64,000 bases of DNA from Chitinophagaceae bacterium (GTDB lineage Bacteria > Bacteroidota > Bacteroidia > Chitinophagales > Chitinophagaceae). The translations under genes were made by a program, and so were the position numbers. Positions 18,075-24,971 of the stretch are shown here, one piece after another. Position 1 is the stretch's first letter. The number at the start of each line of letters is the position of its first letter. Location: positions 620,001 through 684,000 of the forward strand of contig JADKKA010000018.1 of the NCBI GenBank assembly GCA_016720745.1, given 5' to 3'. The notes below the pieces were generated by a model that saw only the letters and a program-made list of their open reading frames with translations, did no database searches and was not told the DNA's origin.

Positions 18075-18913
18075 ACCCCTCCAAGAAATATACCGGTGTG
18101 ATTGTACCGGCGATTACGCCATTAACTGCCAGATTGCAGATTGATGAAGCAGCTGTAGAAAAATTATTCAACAGTTTTTATGACCAGGATATAGCGCCCT
18201 TTATACTGGGTACAACAGGGGAAGCAGCATCCATTCCCTTACAGATAAAGAAAGATTATATCCAGGCAGCAGAAAGGATCAAGAAACCGGGCACCTTACT
18301 CTATGCCGGTATCGGGTCTAATGTATTAGCAGAAAGCACTTCCCTGGCAGCGTTCTGCGCCCTGCATGGGGTAGATGTATTGGTGGCTACACTTCCATCT
18401 TATTATACGCTGACTGAATTACAGATGAAGGAATATTTTACAGAACTGGCAAATACCGTCCCGCTTCCTTTGTTTATCTACAATATTCCGGCCACCACCC
18501 ATATGAGTATTCCGCTGCAACTGATAGAAGAACTCAGTCATCATCCGAATATTGTGGGTATCAAGGACAGTGAAAGAAGTGAAGAACGATTAAAAGAATC
18601 GATCGAACGCTGGAAATCACGTAGCGATTTTCATTATATACTGGGCTGGGCCACCCAAAGCGCCAATGCCTTATTAATGGGGGCCGACGGACTGGTGCCC
18701 AGTACCGGCAACCTTTACCCGGACATCTATGCAGCCATGATCAAGGCTTTTAAGGAAAATGATACGGCGCTGTTACAGGAACTGCAGGGAAAAAGTGATA
18801 CATACGGAGCAGTTTACCAGGCTGGCCGCACCCTGGGGGAGAGCCTGAAAGTCCTGAAGCAGTTGATGGAAGAAAAAGGAATTTGTACATCCGTCATGAT
18901 GCCGCCACTCTGA
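18071..18913 (+). CDS. DapA/NanA-family aldolase (second copy)
   Basis: 280 residues, a class I aldolase barrel. The Schiff-base lysine is Lys165 in 'NIVGIKDSE', the tyrosine Tyr137 in 'FIYNIPATTH', and the 'LGTTGEAASI' loop is standard for the superfamily. The lysine and tyrosine sit at the same numbers as in E. coli NanA, though that alone does not prove substrate. It starts inside the stop of the iron-ADH gene (ATGA). The next gene, pdxA-like, starts 54 bp later. Two divergent aldolases in one operon suggest two different 2-keto-3-deoxy acids, such as Kdo and Dha, or one aldolase and one dehydratase. The function is inferred from context. Confidence 0.87.
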   Translation: MNPSKKYTGVIVPAITPLTARLQIDEAAVEKLFNSFYDQDIAPFILGTTGEAASIPLQIKKDYIQAAERIKKPGTLLYAGIGSNVLAESTSLAAFCALHGVDVLVATLPSYYTLTELQMKEYFTELANTVPLPLFIYNIPATTHMSIPLQLIEELSHHPNIVGIKDSERSEERLKESIERWKSRSDFHYILGWATQSANALLMGADGLVPSTGNLYPDIYAAMIKAFKENDTALLQELQGKSDTYGAVYQAGRTLGESLKVLKQLMEEKGICTSVMMPPL

Positions 18914-18967
18914 CAATAACAGTCTTTCCAGTAAATAAAAAGAAAGACGGAGAAAATAAAAGATAAA

Positions 18968-19996
18968 ATGAGCAAACCGATTGTAGCCATCAGCATGGGT
19001 GATCCTGCCAGTATCGGTCCTGAGATCGCTGTAAAAGCTTTATTGCAGGATGCTGTTTATGACAGCTGCCGGCCATTGCTGGTAGGAGATGCCGTTGTTT
19101 TTAAACAGATCATTGATAAACTGCAATTACCTGCTGAAGTTCATGCGATACAATCTGTAAAAGAAGCAGGATTTATCAAAGGAACGATCGATGTAATTGA
19201 TTTGGGTATCACGGATATCCGTCAGCTGCAGTTTGGAAAAATTGATCCGAATTGCGGAGAAGCCAGTTTCCAGGCGGTAAAAAAGATGATTGAACTGGCC
19301 ATGGCCGGAGAAGTGGATGCCACTGTTACCGGACCCATCAATAAAAAATCCATCAATGAAGCCGGCCATCATTTCGCTGGTCATACAGAAATCTATGCCC
19401 ATTATACCGGTACAAAAAAATATGCCATGCTACTGGTGGAAGATCATATCAATGTGATCCATGTGAGCACGCATGTTTCCCTTCGACAAGCCTGTGACCT
19501 GGTGAAAAAAGATAGAATCGTTGAAGTGATAGAACTCATCGTGGACGGATTAAAAAAACTGGGCAAGACAAACCTGAAAATTGGTGTAGCCGGATTGAAT
19601 CCGCATGCCGGCGACAGCGGTTTATTTGGAACTGAAGATGATCTTGAAATTGCCCCTGCAGTGGAAGCAGCAAAAGCATTGGGCTATGATGTGGAAGGGC
19701 CTGTACCTCCTGACACCATGTTTGCAAAAGCTGCGATGGGTGCTTATGGTGGAGTAGTGGCGATGTACCATGACCAGGGACATATCCCTTTCAAACTGGC
19801 CGGTTTTAAATGGAATGCAGAGAAACAACAAATGGATAGTGTAAAGGGAGTAAACATTACCCTGGGTCTTCCTATAATCCGTACTTCCGTTGACCATGGG
19901 ACTGCTTTTGAAATTGCCGGAAAAGGAATTGCCAGTGCTGATGCCATGCTGCTGGCCATTGAAAGTGCTGTTCAACTTGCCAAACATCAATCATGA
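18968..19996 (+). CDS. PdxA-family dehydrogenase, probably PdxA2-type 4-phospho-D-threonate dehydrogenase
   Basis: 342 residues. PdxA motifs appear in order: 'SMGDPASIGPEI', 'TGPINKKSINEAG', 'FAGHTE' (metal His), 'GLNPHAGDSGLFG', 'PDTMF', 'MYHDQGHIPFK' (metal His) and 'VDHGTAFEIAGKG' (metal His). True PdxA makes pyridoxine precursors, while PdxA2 oxidises 4-phospho-D-threonate or 4-phospho-D-erythronate, with decarboxylation to DHAP and CO2. The overlapping DUF1537 kinase gene downstream (ATGA overlap) is the established partner of PdxA2 and strongly favours that role. No other vitamin B6 genes are nearby. The substrate stereochemistry cannot be read from sequence. Confidence 0.88.
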   Translation: MSKPIVAISMGDPASIGPEIAVKALLQDAVYDSCRPLLVGDAVVFKQIIDKLQLPAEVHAIQSVKEAGFIKGTIDVIDLGITDIRQLQFGKIDPNCGEASFQAVKKMIELAMAGEVDATVTGPINKKSINEAGHHFAGHTEIYAHYTGTKKYAMLLVEDHINVIHVSTHVSLRQACDLVKKDRIVEVIELIVDGLKKLGKTNLKIGVAGLNPHAGDSGLFGTEDDLEIAPAVEAAKALGYDVEGPVPPDTMFAKAAMGAYGGVVAMYHDQGHIPFKLAGFKWNAEKQQMDSVKGVNITLGLPIIRTSVDHGTAFEIAGKGIASADAMLLAIESAVQLAKHQS

Positions 19997-21081
19997 TAGC
20001 CGTAATCGCAGATGACCTCACAGGAGCAGCCGAAATGGCCGGGATCGCCTGGCGATTTGGTTTGTCTGCGGAATTATTGCTGCAGGACAGCAGTATTGGA
20101 AAAGCGGATGTTCTGATTGTATCAACCGATAGCCGCTCTTTAAGTAGGCAGAAAGCGCTGGAAATAACCAAGCGCATCACCAGGCAGGTACAAAAATGGC
20201 AACCGGAATGGGTCTATAAAAAAACAGATTCAGTCCTTCGTGGTTATGTGGCAGAGGAATTACAAATCCAGATGGAGATACTGAACCTGCCCCGTGCTTT
20301 TGTCCTTCCGGCCAATCCGTCATTGGACCGAACCATCAGTGCCGGCGAATACTATGTACAGGGAGAAAAAATTCATACCACCGGATTCGCCAATGATCCG
20401 GAGTTTCCCGTGCTTACTTCCAGTGTCAGTGAAATGCTGCAAAGAAAAGCCGTGGTACTTTCTCCGGGGGCGATATTACCGGCCAGGGGTATCGTAGCAG
20501 GAGAAGCAGCAAACAGCGAAGCAATCAAACACTGGGCCGAAAGGGTGGATCATTCCTGGTTACTGGCCGGAGCAGGTGATTTTTTTGAAGCCCTGTTGGC
20601 AAGGAATAGCAGTCAGCAAAAGAAGGCATCCATTAGCATACAGACGCCTCATTTATATATCAGCGGAACAGCATTTGATCAGCGAAAGAAATTTATCCGC
20701 AACCTGCATGCGAATGGAGGTCCGGTAATTTGGTTACCCTATGAAATGAATGACAAATGGCTGCAAACTGCTGCGGCTTTGATGCAATCAAACCAAAAAT
20801 TGCTGCTGGCGATTGATGAGTCCACAGAAGAAGCGGCAACCATCCGAAAGCGAATGGCTGCAACAGCCCGAATACTAATTGAACAAACCGGGGTAAAAGA
20901 AATTTTTATTGAAGGAGGAGCTACTGCCGCCGCGATATTAAAGGAAATGCAGATCAGCCGGTTGTTGCCTGTGGAAGAATGGCAGAGAGGAGTGGTCAGA
21001 ATGATGTCCGGGGAATATTTTTTTACAGTAAAGCCGGGGAGCTATCCTCTTCCTGACGAATTATTACGATTGTATAATTAA
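19993..21081 (+). CDS. DUF1537 four-carbon acid sugar kinase (DtnK/OtnK family)
   Basis: 362 residues, short for the family (usually about 400-430). The N-terminal substrate domain shows 'VIADDLTGAAEMAGIA' and 'WVYKKTDSVLRGYV'. The C-terminal nucleotide domain carries 'IFIEGGATAAAILKEM', where Asp of the usual GGDT motif is replaced by Ala, and ends 'VKPGSYPLP'. Known members phosphorylate D-threonate, L-threonate, D-erythronate or 3-oxo-isoapionate at the terminal hydroxyl. Overlap with the pdxA-like gene implies a D-threonate/D-erythronate-4-phosphate pathway. It is clearly different from the longer DUF1537 protein at 35762, so the two probably serve different sugars. Confidence 0.87.
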   Translation: MIAVIADDLTGAAEMAGIAWRFGLSAELLLQDSSIGKADVLIVSTDSRSLSRQKALEITKRITRQVQKWQPEWVYKKTDSVLRGYVAEELQIQMEILNLPRAFVLPANPSLDRTISAGEYYVQGEKIHTTGFANDPEFPVLTSSVSEMLQRKAVVLSPGAILPARGIVAGEAANSEAIKHWAERVDHSWLLAGAGDFFEALLARNSSQQKKASISIQTPHLYISGTAFDQRKKFIRNLHANGGPVIWLPYEMNDKWLQTAAALMQSNQKLLLAIDESTEEAATIRKRMAATARILIEQTGVKEIFIEGGATAAAILKEMQISRLLPVEEWQRGVVRMMSGEYFFTVKPGSYPLPDELLRLYN

Positions 21082-21086
21082 GGCCA

Positions 21087-22640
21087 ATGAATCATCTTCA
21101 GTTTATTGATTACAGTATCATTATTCTGGTACTGGGTATCACCCTCTGGCTGGGCTTTCGCTTTGCCAAAAAGCAGGATACCACCGAGAACTTTTTTTTA
21201 TCCAAAGGAAATTTTCCTGCCTGGGCACTCGGTCTTTCCCTGCTCTCTACCCTGATCAGCAGTGTGACCTTTCTGGGTTATCCGGCACAGGGCTATACCA
21301 GCAACTGGATCTTACTGGTACAGGGACTCATGGTACCGGTGGTATTGCTGGGAACGATCTGGTTTATTGTACCGCTTTTCCGGAAAGTAATCGGCCTCAG
21401 TACCTATGAGTATTTTGAAAAGCGTTTCGGCAGTTTTGCCCGATACTATAGTTCTTCTTCCTTTATCATCCGGCAATTTGCAGGTATGGGTACGGTTCTT
21501 TTTTTAATTGCCGTAGCCGTGAATGAAATGACCGGTATCAATCCCTACCTGATCCTGGCCGTGGTTGGAGCCGTGCTGGTACTGGTGAACCTGAAAGGTG
21601 GCATGCAGGCCGTCATCTGGCTGGATGTATTCCAGGGTTTCATGCTTTTTGCCAGTGGTATTATTTGCCTCGGGGTTTTGTTGTTCTCCATCAAAGGCGG
21701 TGTACCTGAAACCATTCGGGTAGCCACTGAAAATAACCGAACCGGTTTTGGCCCCTATAATTTTGATCTGACACAGCTCACCCTGATCGTGATGGTCATC
21801 AACGGGGCTTTTTATGCGATTCAGAAATACGGAACAGACCAAACCGTAGTACAACGTTACCTCACTGCTCGTACAGATAAAGCCGCTATCAAAGCATCTT
21901 TACTGGGTATCTCATTAACGGTTCCTATCTGGACCATCTTTATGTTTATCGGTACCGCGCTCTTTGTTTTTTATACACAAAATCAATTACCAGCCGGTAC
22001 CAATGCAGCGGCAGTCTTCCCTCATTTTATCATGACCCAATTACCTACCGGTGTGATTGGTTTTATTGTAGCGGCGCTGATCAGTGCCGCCATCTGCAGT
22101 TTGAGTGCCGATCTGAATTCACTGGCAGCAGTGGGTATTCAGGATTATTATAAAAAATTCTATCCCGGTAAAACAGATGCAGTTTATTTAAGAACCAGTA
22201 AGCTCTTTGTCGTGATTTCCGGTTTGATTGCAATTGGTATCGGGGCCTTGTACCTGCTTAGCGGGAACGAAGGAGTGCTGGGTGTCGTCTTTACCATCTA
22301 TGCTATTTTCTCCGGGGGGATTGTTGGTATTTTCCTGCTCGGACTTTTCAGTGCACGTGCCAACCGGCAAGGCGTGAATATCGGCATCATCACCTGTATC
22401 CTTTTTACCGCCTGGGCCTTTTTGACCAGTACACCCATTGGCGTAAAAAATCCTAAACTCCTGCTGGATTTGGGTAATTTTAATTTCACACAGCATAAAC
22501 TGATGCTGGGTGTGTACAGTCATCTGGTAGTAATTATAGTGGGCTATATCGCCAGCTTATTTTTTCCTAAACCAACACTGGCCCCCAATTTATTATACAG
22601 TAGCTGGAAACAAAACAGGCACAATGAAAAAGCGGTATAA
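21087..22640 (+). CDS. Sodium:solute symporter (SSS family)
   Basis: 517 residues with about 13 membrane helices. The N-terminal half has 'ENFFLSKGNFPAWALGLSLL' and 'LKGGMQAVIWLDVFQG'; the sodium-site helix reads 'AALISAAICSLSADLNSLAA'. It follows the DUF1537 kinase by 5 bp, so it is very likely co-transcribed with the acid-sugar block and is a candidate importer for its substrate. Its last 17 bp overlap the start of the esterase fusion gene. Confidence 0.9.
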   Translation: MNHLQFIDYSIIILVLGITLWLGFRFAKKQDTTENFFLSKGNFPAWALGLSLLSTLISSVTFLGYPAQGYTSNWILLVQGLMVPVVLLGTIWFIVPLFRKVIGLSTYEYFEKRFGSFARYYSSSSFIIRQFAGMGTVLFLIAVAVNEMTGINPYLILAVVGAVLVLVNLKGGMQAVIWLDVFQGFMLFASGIICLGVLLFSIKGGVPETIRVATENNRTGFGPYNFDLTQLTLIVMVINGAFYAIQKYGTDQTVVQRYLTARTDKAAIKASLLGISLTVPIWTIFMFIGTALFVFYTQNQLPAGTNAAAVFPHFIMTQLPTGVIGFIVAALISAAICSLSADLNSLAAVGIQDYYKKFYPGKTDAVYLRTSKLFVVISGLIAIGIGALYLLSGNEGVLGVVFTIYAIFSGGIVGIFLLGLFSARANRQGVNIGIITCILFTAWAFLTSTPIGVKNPKLLLDLGNFNFTQHKLMLGVYSHLVVIIVGYIASLFFPKPTLAPNLLYSSWKQNRHNEKAV

Positions 22641-24840
22641 AATATATTTCGTTCTGGTTTTAAGTTTGCTTGGTAACATATCGGTGTTGCAGGCACAGCT
22701 CAATACAGAGAACCAGTTTGCAAAACCCCTGAAGGAAGTCCTCAATGAGGTGCAAAAAAGATACGGAATCACCATCCGCTACGCCGATAGCATGGTGCTG
22801 AATAAGAAAGTAACTTATGCCGAATGGAAATTCCGGGCTGATGCAGAGACCACTCTCGATAATATCCTGAAGCCGCTGGAGATGAAAGTGAGAAAGGAAA
22901 AGGATAAAGTCTATAAGCTGGCTTATTATGAATATTACCGCTGGGAACCTAAAGAGGATGGTTGGGCTGAACTGGATCGCATCGCCGCACAATACAGTAA
23001 TCTCGAGGAATGGGAAAAACGCAAATCCGGATTACAATCCTGCCTGAAAGAAGCGATGGAATTATCGACTCTGCCCGCTTCCCCGGGTACTGCACCCATC
23101 AGGACTAATCTTAGAAAATTTTCCGGATACACGGTTGAAAACCTGGCCATCGAAATATTGCCAGGTGTATGGGTGAATGGTTCTTTATACAAACCTGAAA
23201 AGTTCAAGGGAAAGATTCCTGTTGTGCTGCATCCGCAGGGACATTGGGATAAACACCGTTATCGCCCCGATTGCCAGTACACTTCTGCAGCCCTTGCCAA
23301 AATGGGGGCGATGCTTTTCAACTACGATATGTTTGCCTGGGGTGAATCATTATTACAATGCAAACAGGAAGATCATCGCCAAAGCCTGGCCATGACCTTG
23401 CAAACACTGGCCAGTATCCGCATCCTGGATTATCTCTTATCACAAAAAGATGCTGATACCAGTCGGGTGGCCATTGTCGGCGGAAGCGGTGGAGGAACAC
23501 ATACCGTGATGATGTCGGCCATCGATAAAAGAATAAAAGTTTCGGCACCCGTTGTTAACCTCTCTTCTTATTTCTATGGCGGTTGTCCCTGTGAAAGCGG
23601 ACAAAATGTACATGGTTGCATGGGCAGAACCGATAACCTGGAAATTGCCGCAATGGCAGCACCCTTGCCTCAGTTGGTGGTGAGTGATGGGGGCGACTGG
23701 ACCGACCGGATGCCAGAACATGATTTATTGTACCTGCAAAAAATGTATCGCTGGTATGGAAAGGACAGCAACCTGGTGAATGTTCACCTGCCCAATGAAA
23801 AACATGATTTTGGATTCAGCAAACGAAAAGCTGTCTATGATTTTTTTGCAAAACACCTGCGACTAAACCTCAAAGCCATTCAGGCAGCCGATGGCAGTCT
23901 GCTGGATACGAGCATTACCCTTGAATCTGAATCAGCATTTTATGTATTTGGAGAGAAAGGAGAGAAACTGCCGGCTCATGCGGTAAAAGGATTTGAAAAC
24001 ATTCGTAAACTTTTTTATGAGCAGGTAGATAAAGCCCGCCAGGATCAGCGGTATAAAATCGGGTTGATTGATCTGATGTTACTCAAAAGACAAAAACTGG
24101 GAGCGATTACACTGGCAGCGGATTTAAAAGCAGATGGAGTGGAAGTGGATATGGGTGGATTGGGCAACCGGCCAACTTTTGAAAATCAGTTGTTGAATGA
24201 TACCGTGAGAAATCAGTTTATGCAAACAGCCAAGGAAAGAAAAGTAGAAATCTTTTCACTGGCCATGACCGGTTATTATGCGCAGTCCTTTTGTGAAAGA
24301 ACGGAATACAAAAAAACTATTGCGGATTGTATCCAGACCATGCAATTGATGAATGTAAAAACAGCCTTTTTACCATTGGGTGTGCAATGTGACCTTCGGA
24401 AAAAGCCGGCAGTCAGGGATTCAGTGGTAGCCCGCTTAAAAATAGCCGGAAAAATGGCAGAAGCTGCCGGGGTGGTGATTGCGATTGAAACGGCTTTATC
24501 AGCCCGTGAAGAAGTTCAATTATTAAAAGAGATCGGCTCTCCCGCCATCAAAATCTATTTCAATTTTTCTAACCCACTGAAAGAAGGCCGCGACCTGATC
24601 AGTGAACTGAAAATACTGGGAAAAGAAAATATCGCGATGATCCATGCCACTAACAAAGACAGTGTATGGCTCGAAAATGATCCCCAAATCAATATGACCC
24701 TTGTCAAAAAATGCCTCGACGAAATGGGCTACCGGGGCTGGCTGGTGATTGAAAGAAGCCGGGATGCCCGAAAGCCTTCTGATACAAAATATAACTACGG
24801 GGCCAATACCGCTTACCTGAAGAAAATATTCCAGGACTGA
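22624..24840 (+). CDS. Exported three-part fusion: STN-like domain, alpha/beta-hydrolase, xylose-isomerase-like TIM barrel
   Basis: 738 residues, signal peptide ending 'VLQAQ'. Residues about 32-98 resemble the STN (secretin/TonB short N-terminal) fold, with 'PLKEVLNEVQKRYGITIRY' and 'TTLDNILKPLEMKV'. Residues about 120-420 are an alpha/beta-hydrolase of the acetyl-xylan-esterase type, with nucleophile Ser in 'GGSGGGTHT', an Asp region 'SDGGDWTDRMPEHD' and catalytic His in 'EKHDFGF'. Residues about 475-735 form an AP-endonuclease-2/xylose-isomerase-like barrel ending 'GYRGWLVIERSRD'. The esterase part probably removes acetyl or methyl groups from pectin. The sugar-isomerase-like part is unexpected in an exported protein. 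The start overlaps the symporter stop by 17 bp. The domain assignments are moderate to high confidence; the biological role is unknown. Confidence 0.78.
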   Translation: MKKRYKIYFVLVLSLLGNISVLQAQLNTENQFAKPLKEVLNEVQKRYGITIRYADSMVLNKKVTYAEWKFRADAETTLDNILKPLEMKVRKEKDKVYKLAYYEYYRWEPKEDGWAELDRIAAQYSNLEEWEKRKSGLQSCLKEAMELSTLPASPGTAPIRTNLRKFSGYTVENLAIEILPGVWVNGSLYKPEKFKGKIPVVLHPQGHWDKHRYRPDCQYTSAALAKMGAMLFNYDMFAWGESLLQCKQEDHRQSLAMTLQTLASIRILDYLLSQKDADTSRVAIVGGSGGGTHTVMMSAIDKRIKVSAPVVNLSSYFYGGCPCESGQNVHGCMGRTDNLEIAAMAAPLPQLVVSDGGDWTDRMPEHDLLYLQKMYRWYGKDSNLVNVHLPNEKHDFGFSKRKAVYDFFAKHLRLNLKAIQAADGSLLDTSITLESESAFYVFGEKGEKLPAHAVKGFENIRKLFYEQVDKARQDQRYKIGLIDLMLLKRQKLGAITLAADLKADGVEVDMGGLGNRPTFENQLLNDTVRNQFMQTAKERKVEIFSLAMTGYYAQSFCERTEYKKTIADCIQTMQLMNVKTAFLPLGVQCDLRKKPAVRDSVVARLKIAGKMAEAAGVVIAIETALSAREEVQLLKEIGSPAIKIYFNFSNPLKEGRDLISELKILGKENIAMIHATNKDSVWLENDPQINMTLVKKCLDEMGYRGWLVIERSRDARKPSDTKYNYGANTAYLKKIFQD

Positions 24841-24971
24841 CCCGGTACTGAACAGTAAAATCCTCCATCTTTATAACCAATCCGTACATTTTTCAGGGTG
24901 GGTGACTGGGGTAAATTTAATGGCCTAACTGACTGCCTCACAGTTATTTTGGACTAACCTTCCGGTGATTC
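24841..24971 (+). promoter_or_regulatory. 131-bp gap, possible promoter of the downstream half of the locus
   Basis: One of the two widest clean gaps within the plus-strand locus. It lies between two genes that both encode exported proteins. The sequence 'CAGTTATTTTGGAC' about 25 bp before the next ATG is one mismatch from the Bacteroidota -7 consensus TAnnTTTG, but a convincing -33 element is not visible. No strong hairpin was seen. A promoter here is plausible only. Confidence 0.25.

Noticed and set aside
22624..24840. The esterase/isomerase gene as two separate genes joined by an error
   Set aside because: One frame runs through all three domains with no stop, and no start codon context or spacing suggests a second gene.
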